A DNA stretch of 6,571 nucleotides from an uncultured Burkholderiales bacterium (GTDB lineage: Bacteria; Pseudomonadota; Gammaproteobacteria; Burkholderiales; Burkholderiaceae_C). The notes under the pieces are model-generated. The model saw only the letters and a list, made by a program, of their open reading frames with translations, was not told where the DNA came from and did no database searches. This document shows, in pieces, positions 1 to 6,396 of the stretch. A program made the translations under genes and the position numbers. Each line of letters begins with the position of its first letter. Position 1 is the stretch's first letter. The DNA is taken from contig CAJBLW010000120.1 of NCBI GenBank assembly GCA_903953985.1, forward strand, positions 1 to 6,571, read 5' to 3'.

Positions 1-46
1 GCTGCACCGAGAGCTGATGAAAGAAGCTGGCTTTATTGCCAAGTAA
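1..46 (+). CDS. C-terminal end of a probable TctC/Bug-type solute-binding protein (partial)
   Basis: Only the last 14 codons are in the window, read from base 2, ending LHRELMKEAGFIAK with a TAA stop at 44-46. The upstream part is missing, so no domain can be seen. The assignment rests on context: the next two genes are tctB and tctA, and the periplasmic substrate-binding component of tripartite tricarboxylate transporters is very often encoded immediately upstream of them. A short amphipathic end with a Lys/Gly-rich tail fits that family but is not diagnostic. The gene ends only 8 bases before the tctB start, consistent with one transcript. It could be another upstream gene, but the close spacing supports shared function. 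Confidence 0.55.
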   Translation, partial: LHRELMKEAGFIAK

Positions 47-48
47 GG
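45..48 (+). promoter_or_regulatory. Ribosome binding site of tctB
   Basis: AAGG overlaps the stop codon of the preceding gene and lies 6 bases before the ATG at 55. It supports that start and suggests re-initiation by ribosomes finishing the upstream gene. Confidence 0.5.
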
Positions 49-54
49 CCTGCA

Positions 55-573
55 ATGAATGAAAACTCCACCAAACCGGACGCAGAATCCGCCAACGACC
101 CCAAGACGCGCGGACCTGAGGTGGTTGTCGCTTTGCTGCTGCTGGCCCTGGGCGTGCTGGTGGTGGTCGACAGCTTGCGCGTGGGCATTGGCTGGGCCGA
201 TGACGGTCCACGATCGGGCTATTTTCCGTTTTACATCGGCATGGCTTTGTGCGCGTCCAGCGCCGCGATTCTGGGGAGTACCCTGTGGCATTGGCGTTCA
301 TTGGACGAAGTTTTCGCCGAGCGCAGCCAGATCGCCACCGTCATGGCCATGCTGATACCGATGGTCATTTACATCGTGACGATGTTGTGGATGGGCATTT
401 ACGTCCCCTCCGCTTTGCTGATCGGCTTCTTCATGCGTCGCCACGGGCACTTCGGCTGGAGCGCGACAGCGGCGGTGTCTCTGACGGTGCCTGTCGCATT
501 TTTTCTGGTGTTTGAACGCTGGTTCCTGGTGCCGTTGCCCAAGGGTCCGCTGGAAAGTTTGCTGGGGCTTTAA
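55..573 (+). CDS. tctB: Tripartite tricarboxylate transporter, small membrane subunit TctB
   Basis: This 172-residue integral membrane protein is the small permease component of a TTT-family, cation-driven, binding-protein-dependent carboxylate uptake system in the inner membrane. After a polar N-terminus of about 20 residues there are four hydrophobic stretches: about 22-40, 57-78, 93-127 (long and possibly kinked) and 134-153. The segment GPRSGYFPFYIG (51-62) corresponds to the GPGFFP-like motif usual in TctB just before the second helix. The ending LVPLPKGPLESLLGL is also typical. Length is normal for the family (about 150-180 residues). The gene lies 8 bases after the probable tctC and its TAA overlaps the tctA ATG by one base (TAATG). 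The substrate cannot be read from TctB; TTT systems carry citrate, tartrate, aromatic acids and others. Confidence 0.88.
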   Translation: MNENSTKPDAESANDPKTRGPEVVVALLLLALGVLVVVDSLRVGIGWADDGPRSGYFPFYIGMALCASSAAILGSTLWHWRSLDEVFAERSQIATVMAMLIPMVIYIVTMLWMGIYVPSALLIGFFMRRHGHFGWSATAAVSLTVPVAFFLVFERWFLVPLPKGPLESLLGL

Positions 574-2093
574 TGGAAGAAGTCAACAACCTGATGCAGG
601 GTTTCGCAGTTGCGATGACACTGCCCAACTTGGCCTACATGTTCATCGGCGTCACCTTGGGTGTACTCATTGGTGTGCTGCCCGGCCTGGGGGGGGCCAA
701 CGGCATTGCCATCCTGCTGCCGCTGACGTTCACCATGAACCCGACCTCGGCGATCATCATGCTGTCGTGCATCTATTGGGGTGCACTCTTTGGGGGGGCT
801 ATCACCTCCATTTTGTTCAATATCCCCGGAGAGCCGTGGTCGGTGGCGACCACCTTTGACGGCTACCCCATGGCCCAGCAGGGACGTGCGGCACAGGCGC
901 TGACAGCGGCCTTTACCTCGTCCTTTGTGGGCGCACTTTTCGCAGTGGTCTTGATCACCTTCTTGGCCCCTGTGCTGGCCAAATTTGCCCTCAAGTTCGG
1001 ACCGGCCGAATACTTCGCGGTGCAACTCCTGACCTTCTGCAGCTTTGTGGGCATGAGCAAAGAACCCGCAGCCAAGGTCATCGCCGCCATGATGCTGGGG
1101 TTTGCGCTGGCAGCGGTGGGCATGGACACGGTCACCGGGCAATTGCGGATGACCTATGGCTATCCCGAACTGCTCAAGGGTTTTGATTTCCTGATTGCGG
1201 TGATCGGCCTGTTTGGCATCGGAGAGATTTTGCTGACCATGGAAGAGGGCCTGGCCTTCAAAGGCAAAAGTGCCAAACTCAATCTGCGCGTGGTGCTCCA
1301 GACTTGGGCAGAACTCCCGCGCCACTGGCTTAACTTTTTGCGCTCTACGGCTGTGGGCTGCTGGATGGGCATCACACCCGGAGGTGCCACACCTGCGTCG
1401 TTCATGAGCTACGGCATGGCGCAACGCATGTCCAAAGACCCAGCGTCATTCGGCAAAGGCAATATTGAGGGGGTGGTGGCCCCCGAGACCGCGGCGCATG
1501 CAGCAGGTACATCGGCGCTGTTGCCCATGTTGACGTTGGGTATTCCAGGCTCACCGACGGCTGCTGTGCTGTTGGGCGGCCTGATGATCTGGGGCCTGCA
1601 GCCCGGCCCCATGCTCTTTGTAGAGCACAAGGACTTTGTGTGGGGGCTGATTGCCTCCATGTACCTGGGCAACATCGTCGGGCTTGTGGTGGTGCTGACC
1701 ACCGTACCATTCTGGGCGGCGTTCCTGCGTATTCCTTTCTCGGTGATTGGCCCGGTGATCGTGGTCATCTGTGCCATCGGTGCTTACACCGTCCACAGCT
1801 CCATGTTTGACGTGGTGATGATGTTGGTCTTTGGGGTCATGGGCTACCTCTTTAAGAAGCTCAAGTACCCGCTGGCGCCACTGGTCCTCGCGCTGGTACT
1901 GGGCGATATGGCCGAGGCGAGCTTTCGGCAGTCCATGCTCTTGTCCCAAGGCAGTTTGTCGATCTTCTGGTCCAACCCGTTGGTGGGCGTCATCACCGGC
2001 TTGGCTTTGTTGTTGTTGCTCTGGCCGCTGGTCAGTGCAGTCAAGGGTATGCTGCTGCGCAACAGCAGCGTTAAGGCAGGGTCTTCTCAATGA
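573..2093 (+). CDS. tctA: Tripartite tricarboxylate transporter, large permease subunit TctA
   Basis: This 506-residue polytopic membrane protein is the main permease of the TTT transporter. It carries the family hallmarks. Near the N-terminus is a glycine/proline-rich block with PGLGGANGIAILLPLT (37-52), followed by GALFGGAITSILFNIPGE (70-87) and DGYPMAQQG (96-104). A second related block runs from ITPGGATPASF (267-277) through VAPETAAHAAGTSALLPML (302-320) to LGIPGSPTAAVLLGGLMIWG (322-341). The two blocks reflect the internal two-fold repeat of this family. The C-terminal part has GYLFKKLKYPLAPLVLALVLGDMAEASFR (424-452), typical of TctA. Length matches the usual roughly 500 residues. The ATG overlaps the tctB stop, and GGGG at 564-567 inside tctB can serve as the ribosome site. 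Its own stop overlaps the next ATG in ATGA. No frameshift or missing motif is seen. Confidence 0.95.
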   Translation: MEEVNNLMQGFAVAMTLPNLAYMFIGVTLGVLIGVLPGLGGANGIAILLPLTFTMNPTSAIIMLSCIYWGALFGGAITSILFNIPGEPWSVATTFDGYPMAQQGRAAQALTAAFTSSFVGALFAVVLITFLAPVLAKFALKFGPAEYFAVQLLTFCSFVGMSKEPAAKVIAAMMLGFALAAVGMDTVTGQLRMTYGYPELLKGFDFLIAVIGLFGIGEILLTMEEGLAFKGKSAKLNLRVVLQTWAELPRHWLNFLRSTAVGCWMGITPGGATPASFMSYGMAQRMSKDPASFGKGNIEGVVAPETAAHAAGTSALLPMLTLGIPGSPTAAVLLGGLMIWGLQPGPMLFVEHKDFVWGLIASMYLGNIVGLVVVLTTVPFWAAFLRIPFSVIGPVIVVICAIGAYTVHSSMFDVVMMLVFGVMGYLFKKLKYPLAPLVLALVLGDMAEASFRQSMLLSQGSLSIFWSNPLVGVITGLALLLLLWPLVSAVKGMLLRNSSVKAGSSQ

Positions 2094-3103
2094 AAATAGC
2101 GGTCGTCGGTGCAGGCGCGATTGGTGGGTATTTGGGGGCCAGGCTCTCGGCCGCCGGTGAAGACGTCACTTTCATCGCGCGCAACCGCAACTTGGCGGCG
2201 ATTCAGGCCAACGGCTTTCGCCTCATTTTGGAAGACGGAAGCGCGCTTCATGCACCTGAGGCCAAAGCCGTAGCGCGCATGTCAGACGCTGGTGTGCAAG
2301 ACGTTGTGTTGCTCACCGTCAAAGCCCACCAGGTGGTGGACCTGTTGCCAGAACTGGGCGCGCTGCTGGGGCCCAAGACGCTGCTGGTGACCATGATCAA
2401 CGGCATTCCCTGGTGGTACTTTCAAAAACTGGAAGGCGTCTATGCCGGACGCAGCCTGGAAAGCGTTGACCCCGCTGGACGCTTGGCGCAGACGATTGCG
2501 CCCGAGCACATCATCGGCAGCGTGGTCTACCCGGCAGCCGAACTGATCGAGCCGGGTGTCGTGCGGGTCATTGAAGGCAACCGCTTCACACTGGGGGAGC
2601 TCGATGGCAGTCGCAGCGAGCGCATCGAAGCGCTTTCTCAAGTGATGATGCGCGCTGGCTTTAAGGCCCCCGTCTCGAAAGATATCCGCAGCGAGATTTG
2701 GCTCAAGCTGTGGGGCAACCTGAGCTTCAACCCCATCTCTGCCCTGACCCATGCGACGCTGGAAGACATCTGCACTTTCGGTCCGTCCCGCGAACTGGCG
2801 GCCAACATGATGGCGCAAGCGCAAAGCGTTGCCGAAAAACTGGGGGTGCAGTTCAAGGTCTCGCTGGACAAACGCATTGCCGGTGCACAGGCGGTGGGGG
2901 CGCACAAAACATCCATGCTGCAAGACGTGGAAGCCGGCCGCGCCCTGGAGCTCAATGCATTGGTAGGCTCGGTCGTTGAATTGGGTCGCATCACGGGAAC
3001 ACCAACGCCCACCATTGATGCCATCTATGCTGCAACGCAACTGCTAGCCCATACGATGGCCCAGCACAAAGGCCATCTGCAGCTTCTACCCGTAGCGGTT
3101 TGA
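2090..3103 (+). CDS. Ketopantoate reductase (PanE/ApbA)-family NAD(P)H dehydrogenase
   Basis: This is a 337-residue protein. Residues 1-20 form a Rossmann start with GAGAIGG (7-13, GxGxxG), followed by further beta-alpha units with LLTVKAHQ (74-81) and INGIPWW (103-109). The C-terminal helical domain (from about 195) has EIWLKLWGNLSFNPISALT (202-220), which holds the expected catalytic lysine (K206) and the conserved N210 and N214. It also has SMLQDVEAGRALELNALVG (275-293), the usual substrate-site signature. Family members reduce 2-oxo acids such as ketopantoate to 2-hydroxy acids with NADPH in the cytoplasm. The ATG overlaps the tctA stop by 4 bases, so expression is probably coupled to the transporter. 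No panB, panC or panD is nearby. The NGIPWWYF segment, absent from classical PanE, also suggests a subfamily with another substrate, so panE is not assigned. The 3' end overlaps the convergent FAH-family gene by 18 bp. Confidence 0.9.
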   Translation: MKIAVVGAGAIGGYLGARLSAAGEDVTFIARNRNLAAIQANGFRLILEDGSALHAPEAKAVARMSDAGVQDVVLLTVKAHQVVDLLPELGALLGPKTLLVTMINGIPWWYFQKLEGVYAGRSLESVDPAGRLAQTIAPEHIIGSVVYPAAELIEPGVVRVIEGNRFTLGELDGSRSERIEALSQVMMRAGFKAPVSKDIRSEIWLKLWGNLSFNPISALTHATLEDICTFGPSRELAANMMAQAQSVAEKLGVQFKVSLDKRIAGAQAVGAHKTSMLQDVEAGRALELNALVGSVVELGRITGTPTPTIDAIYAATQLLAHTMAQHKGHLQLLPVAV

Positions 3104-3850
3104 CAAAGTGCCAATCCCGTCGATGACCACTTCTACTGTGGCGCCAGCCTTCATCGGCAAAACACCGAGCGACGTGCCGCAGTAAATGAGATCGCCTGGC
3201 TCCAGCGTCATGTCGTGCGAGAGGTGGGACACGATCTGCGCAGGACTGAAAAACATGTCGCTGAAGGCGTAGTTCTGGCGCTCTCGGCCGTCCACCAGCG
3301 TTCGCAGATGGCCATTTGCGGCATCGAAAGCGGTGTCAATCACCGGACCAAAGGCTGCAAAGCCGTCAAAGCTTTTAGCGCGCGTCCATTGGGGAAAAGA
3401 TGCATCGCGGTGAAGGAGCTCGAGCGCCGTGACATCGTTGCCGCAGGTGTAGCCAAAAATGTGTTGGGGTGCATCCTGCACAGTGACTTGGCGTGCGGTG
3501 GCGCCCATCACCAAAACCAGTTCTCCCTCAAACACCACGCGCCCTGAGTAGCTCGAAGGCACTGCAATCGGTTGCTGGTGGCCCGCTGCAGCGCCGGGTG
3601 ACTTCAAAAAATAAAGGGGTTCTGTGGGCGCCGACCAGCCATTTTTTTCTGCGGCAGCTCGGTAGTTGTTCCATAGCCCAATGACTTTTCCTGGTACGCA
3701 GGGGGGTAACCATTGCAAGCCGTCAGCCGTCAGGGTTTTGCCGGTCGGCTGAAAGGTTTCGAACAGGGCACCGCCATGCTCATGAACCGTCTGCTGTTTC
3801 AGCACACCTGTCATCGCCTTGCCATCTCGTAAGTACCGCAACCACTGCAT
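3086..3850 (-). CDS. Fumarylacetoacetate hydrolase (FAH)-fold family protein
   Basis: This is a 254-residue cytoplasmic enzyme of the FAH superfamily (hydrolases, decarboxylases, isomerases and hydratases of oxo acids in aromatic and carboxylate catabolism). Visible in order are an N-terminal MQWLRYLRDGKAMTGVL, PGKVIGLWNNYRAAAEKNG (53-71), PLYFLKSPGA (78-87), the metal-binding FEGELVLVMG (107-116; E108, E110), GYTCGNDVTALEL (133-145; third ligand D139), WTRAKSFDGFAAFGP (155-169; K159), and LEPGDLIYCGTSLGV (216-230) with GIGTLSNRYG at the end. The start at 3850 is chosen because GGAG lies 6 bases upstream and the protein then begins like its relatives. The ATG at 3862 and the frame open back to 4054 lack a ribosome site and read unlike the family. 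The His of the usual NYxxHAAE motif is missing. It converges on the reductase gene, so a related pathway is plausible but it is not co-transcribed with it. Exact reaction unknown. Confidence 0.9.
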   Translation of the reverse strand: MQWLRYLRDGKAMTGVLKQQTVHEHGGALFETFQPTGKTLTADGLQWLPPCVPGKVIGLWNNYRAAAEKNGWSAPTEPLYFLKSPGAAAGHQQPIAVPSSYSGRVVFEGELVLVMGATARQVTVQDAPQHIFGYTCGNDVTALELLHRDASFPQWTRAKSFDGFAAFGPVIDTAFDAANGHLRTLVDGRERQNYAFSDMFFSPAQIVSHLSHDMTLEPGDLIYCGTSLGVLPMKAGATVEVVIDGIGTLSNRYG

Positions 3851-3856
3851 CGCATG

Positions 3857-3860
3857 CTCC
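3857..3860 (-). promoter_or_regulatory. Ribosome binding site deciding the FAH-family start
   Basis: On the minus strand GGAG stands 6 bases before the ATG at 3850-3848. The alternative in-frame ATG at 3862-3860 is preceded by TTATCC with no Shine-Dalgarno match, so the shorter protein is preferred. Confidence 0.55.
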
Positions 3861-3921
3861 ATGGATAAATGCCAAATGTCAGTGTAATCAATCCCATGGC
3901 ATCTAGATTTCCATGCCTTGA

Positions 3922-4101
3922 GATGGATCGCGGCATGCGCACCTAAGGTTCCGGTCCGATGGCTTCTTAAAGCTGTGGCTGCATTGGCGTGACCTCGAAA
4001 GCGGTCAACCACTTTACTGCGGATCTCATGTCGTCCATCAAGGCGAGTTATCACTAGAGCCGCTGGGCATCGAAAAGGCCGTGATTTTCCGTCTTCAATA
4101 G
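3922..4101 (+). pseudogene. Possible relic of the 3' end of a lost gene
   Basis: A 59-codon stretch with no ATG start, bounded by TGA at 3919-3921 and TAG at 4099-4101, translates to a protein-like sequence. Its central and final parts read FLKLWLHWRDLESGQPL and GELSLEPLGIEKAVIFRLQ. A tryptophan-bearing strand, then D-L-x-S-G, a turn, and a final alternating hydrophobic strand ending close to the stop is reminiscent of the C-terminal beta domain of alpha-amylase-family (GH13) enzymes, which often end in a DLLTG...L.L.PY...L pattern. This is an impression from memory, not an alignment. No ribosome site or intact 5' part is present, so if real it is a truncated remnant. It may equally be a chance open frame. 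Confidence 0.2.
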
Positions 4102-4120
4102 GTCAGGCCCATCGACGCCT

Positions 4121-4136
4121 GTTTGATCGGTCAAAC
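4121..4136. promoter_or_regulatory. Perfect inverted repeat, candidate operator
   Basis: GTTTGA, a TCGG spacer, then TCAAAC form a 6+4+6 bp perfect dyad about 90 bases before the metallo-hydrolase ATG and 270 bases before the FAH-family ATG. A second shorter dyad, GACC-GT-GGTC, lies at 4151-4160, and both contain GGTCA. The stem is too short and lacks a T-run, so it is not a terminator. A transcription-factor site for one or both divergent genes is possible. No regulator gene is in the window. Confidence 0.3.
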
Positions 4137-4216
4137 CATGTCCTTGCGGCGACCGTGGTCAATGCAGAGGGCCCTGAGCATGGCCAGCGCACAGCGTAAG
4201 GTGTAGGCACTTTTTT

Positions 4217-4220
4217 GGAG
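4217..4220 (+). promoter_or_regulatory. Ribosome binding site of the metallo-hydrolase gene
   Basis: GGAG after a T-run, 5 bases before the ATG at 4226. It supports that start, which also gives a complete Tat-like signal peptide. Confidence 0.6.
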
Positions 4221-4225
4221 ATCCT

Positions 4226-5188
4226 ATGCTGAATCGTCGTTATTTTCTGGGTGCCGGCATGGCTGGCGTCGGCGCGCTGACTTTTTCTTCTGTCTGGTCG
4301 CAAAACACCCCCCAATTTGGTCTCCCGGCCTTGCCCGCTGTGGGTTTCAAGCGCATGAAACTGGGCGCCATGGAAATCATTGCTCTGAACGATGGCGCAT
4401 TGCGTCGCCCTTTGGGTCAGGAGTTTGTGCCCGCTGTACCGCTCGACCAAATCAAGGCGCTGTTGGCCACACAAAATCTACCCACCGATTACATCGATAT
4501 TCCATTCACCCCGTTCCTGCTGGTCAATGGCAACCAGCGCTACTTGTTTGACACCGGCTTTGCCGACAACGGCCCACCCACCACCGGCAAACTGCTGGGC
4601 AACTTGGCCGCAGCGGGCTTTAAGCCTGAAGACATCAACAACGTGGTGTTGAGCCATTTTCATGGTGACCACATCAATGGCTTGCGCTTCAAAAACGGCA
4701 GTTTGGTTTACCCCAATGCCCGCGTGCATGTGCCCGCACCTGAACATGCTTTCTGGACGGATGAGGCCCGCATCGCTGCGGCGCCCGCGCCCATGCAAGG
4801 CGCTTTTGGGGCTGTCAAACGTGCCTTGACGGGGTTGACTTCAGACCAGTTGGTCAAGTTTGAGCCGGGCAGTACGCTGGCCCCGGGCCTTGAGTCGGTG
4901 GCAGCGTTCGGCCACACACCGGGCCACACCCTGTTCACGGTGCGCTCTGAAGGTCAGTCGTTTGCCTACGTGGCCGACATCACCAACGTGCCGTCCTTGT
5001 TTGCGCGCAACCCCGATTGGGCCGTGCTGTTTGACATGAACCCCGAGATGGCCCGCCAAAGCCGCCGCCGAATTTTCGAGATGCTGGTCAAGGAAAAAAT
5101 GATGGCCGGTGGCTTTCACTTTCCGTTCCCGGCATTCGGAACCATTGAGCCTTCCGGCAACGGTTACCAGTTCATGCCGGTGAGCTGA
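4226..5188 (+). CDS. Metallo-beta-lactamase-fold hydrolase with Tat-type signal peptide
   Basis: This is a 320-residue protein. The N-terminus MLNRRYFLGAGMAGVGALTF has twin arginines (R4, R5) followed by Y-F-L, close to the S/T-R-R-x-F-L-K Tat motif, then a Gly/Ala-rich hydrophobic core. Cleavage is plausible near residue 25. This suggests export of the folded, metal-loaded enzyme to the periplasm. The MBL fold follows: LFDTG (107-111), the metal motif SHFHGDH (143-149; H144, H146, D148, H149), FGHTPGHT (228-235; ligand probably H234), VADITN (249-254; bridging D251) and a final GGFHFPFPAFG (295-305; H298). All binuclear-zinc ligands are therefore present. Such proteins include lactonases, glyoxalase II-like enzymes, sulfatases and others, so the substrate is unknown. 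No beta-lactam resistance role should be inferred. It appears to be a single-gene unit with a strong terminator 25 bases after its stop. Confidence 0.9.
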   Translation: MLNRRYFLGAGMAGVGALTFSSVWSQNTPQFGLPALPAVGFKRMKLGAMEIIALNDGALRRPLGQEFVPAVPLDQIKALLATQNLPTDYIDIPFTPFLLVNGNQRYLFDTGFADNGPPTTGKLLGNLAAAGFKPEDINNVVLSHFHGDHINGLRFKNGSLVYPNARVHVPAPEHAFWTDEARIAAAPAPMQGAFGAVKRALTGLTSDQLVKFEPGSTLAPGLESVAAFGHTPGHTLFTVRSEGQSFAYVADITNVPSLFARNPDWAVLFDMNPEMARQSRRRIFEMLVKEKMMAGGFHFPFPAFGTIEPSGNGYQFMPVS

Positions 5189-5212
5189 GCTCCTTGGGCA
5201 GGCTGTCATGTG

Positions 5213-5249
5213 AAAACCCGGGCCTTTTCAGCCCGGGTTTTTTTGTTTT
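5213..5249 (+). terminator. Rho-independent terminator after the metallo-hydrolase gene
   Basis: An 11-bp perfect stem, AAAACCCGGGC (5213-5223) pairing with GCCCGGGTTTT (5231-5241), encloses a 7-base loop. The downstream arm runs into seven consecutive T (5238-5244) and, after one G, four more. The flanking A-run and T-run also allow weaker function on the minus strand, but no gene reads in from that side. Confidence 0.92.
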
Positions 5250-5321
5250 GCACAGGTGACAGCCCCTTCTACACGATTAGCTTAGCCTTGAGCCGCCTCC
5301 ATTTTTGATCTGAAAGCCAAG

Positions 5322-6317
5322 ATGAAAACCACCACCCTGGGCAAAAGCCCCCTGAAAGTTTCCCGCCTGTGTTTGGGCACCATGATGTTTGGTGACCAAA
5401 CCCCCTTGGAAGATGCGCGAACGATGGTGGCCGATGCGCAAGAAAAGGGTTGCAACTTCATTGACACCGCCGATGTGTACACCCTGGGAAAATCCGAAGA
5501 AATGGTGGGCCAAATCCTCAAGGGACATCGCCAGCATTGGGTGTTGGCCAGCAAGGTCGGCAACCCGATGTCGAGCCGCCCCAACCATCAGGGCTACTCG
5601 CGCAGCTGGATGTTGCGGGCCTGCGAGGACAGTTTGCGCCGTTTGGACACGGATCACCTGGACATTTATTACCTGCACCGCGACTACAACGGCATGAACC
5701 TGGAAGAGCCCATGCGGGGCATCGAAGCCTTGCTGCGCGACGGCAAGATCCGTTATTGGGGCGTCTCCAATTTCCGAGGCTGGCGCATCGCCGAGATGGT
5801 GAACATGGCCCGCCAAATGAACATGCCTGGCCCCGTGGTGTGCCAGCCTTATTACAACCTGCTCAACCGTTTGCCCGAGGTGGAAATTCTGGAAGCCTGC
5901 GGGCATTATGGTTTGGGCGTGGTGCCCTACAGCCCGATTGCACGCGGGGTGCTCACGGGCAAATACGCACCTGGCCAGACGCCAGCAGAGGGCAGCCGCG
6001 CTGCCCGTGGCGACAAACGCATCATGGAGACCGAGTTCCGCGAAGAGTCGTTGCAGATTGCACAAACCCTGCGTCAACATTGCGAGCGCAAGGGCGTGTC
6101 GCTGGCCCACTTTGCCACCGCCTGGGTGCTGGCCAACCGAAATGTGAGTGCGGTCATTGCAGGCCCGCGCACGCTGGCGCAGTGGCAAGACTATGCGGGC
6201 GCACTGGATGTAGAGATCACTGCCGAAGACGAAGCCTTGGTCAACAGCCTGGTGGTCTCAGGTCATCCATCGTCGCCTGGCTACAACGACCCGTCTTATC
6301 CCTTGAACGGGCGCTGA
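5322..6317 (+). CDS. Aldo/keto reductase
   Basis: This is a 331-residue cytoplasmic (beta/alpha)8-barrel oxidoreductase that reduces aldehydes or ketones, normally with NADPH. The catalytic tetrad is complete: D48 and Y53 in FIDTADVY (46-53), K78 in LASKVG (75-80) and H119 in YYLHRD (116-121). Other family marks are MKTTTLGKSPLKVSRLCLGTM at the start, GKIRYWGVSNF (141-151), QPYYNLLNR (175-183), VPYSPIARGVLTGKY (201-215), and the cofactor-binding VIAGPRTLAQWQD (278-290), where the Arg is usual for the 2'-phosphate of NADPH. Length is typical. The ATG at 5322 starts where the family starts, with only a weak GAAAG ribosome site 5 bases upstream. It follows the terminator at 5213-5249 and so has its own promoter, not clearly visible. 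It resembles the potassium-channel-beta/YghZ-like branch, but the substrate cannot be deduced. Confidence 0.94.
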   Translation: MKTTTLGKSPLKVSRLCLGTMMFGDQTPLEDARTMVADAQEKGCNFIDTADVYTLGKSEEMVGQILKGHRQHWVLASKVGNPMSSRPNHQGYSRSWMLRACEDSLRRLDTDHLDIYYLHRDYNGMNLEEPMRGIEALLRDGKIRYWGVSNFRGWRIAEMVNMARQMNMPGPVVCQPYYNLLNRLPEVEILEACGHYGLGVVPYSPIARGVLTGKYAPGQTPAEGSRAARGDKRIMETEFREESLQIAQTLRQHCERKGVSLAHFATAWVLANRNVSAVIAGPRTLAQWQDYAGALDVEITAEDEALVNSLVVSGHPSSPGYNDPSYPLNGR

Positions 6318-6366
6318 AATCCCCTGTCGGTTTTGCTTTGACCATCGATGGGGGCCGCGGTGTCCT

Positions 6367-6396
6367 TTGACAAGCGCCTTGAAATTTCTGTACAGT
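6367..6396 (+). promoter_or_regulatory. Promoter of the antitoxin gene
   Basis: A perfect -35 box TTGACA (6367-6372) is followed after 18 bases by TACAGT (6391-6396), which matches the -10 consensus at 4 of 6 positions. The -10 lies inside the palindrome at 6384-6408, so protein binding there would block RNA polymerase. Transcription would start about 15-20 bases before the ATG. Confidence 0.55.

Larger units (their letters stand above)
3851..4225. other. 375-bp intergenic gap between divergent genes
   Basis: This stretch separates the minus-strand FAH-family gene from the plus-strand metallo-hydrolase gene, so it must hold both promoters, although no clear -35/-10 pair was found for either. 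The minus-strand frame from 4054 to 3863 is open and in phase with the FAH gene, but its translation is rich in Arg/His and resembles nothing recognised. It holds a perfect inverted repeat (4121-4136), a smaller one (4151-4160) and a possible protein relic on the plus strand (3922-4101). The rest shows nothing identifiable. Confidence 0.6.

Noticed and set aside
570..1424. Long minus-strand open frame (284 codons) opposite tctA
   Set aside because: It is a mirror of the high-GC third positions of tctA. The translation is rich in His, Arg, Gln and Gly with no recognisable domain, and the sense frame is an unmistakable TctA.
3086..3095. CTAC-CC-GTAG hairpin between the convergent genes as a terminator
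   Set aside because: The 4-bp stem with a 2-base loop cannot form a stable hairpin, and there is no T-run on either strand.
4226..5188. Antibiotic-resistance beta-lactamase
   Set aside because: The HxHxDH fold is shared by a very broad hydrolase superfamily. The rest of the protein does not look like any known beta-lactam-hydrolysing class, and the context is metabolic.
5277..6188. Long minus-strand open frame (303 codons) opposite the aldo/keto reductase
   Set aside because: The sense strand has all catalytic residues of the aldo/keto reductase family. The antisense product is His/Gln/Ala-rich, with no family pattern and no ribosome site.
5537..6370. Second plus-strand frame (277 codons) overlapping the aldo/keto reductase
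   Set aside because: Out-of-frame shadow with an Arg/Gly/Pro-rich translation, no domain and no plausible start signal.
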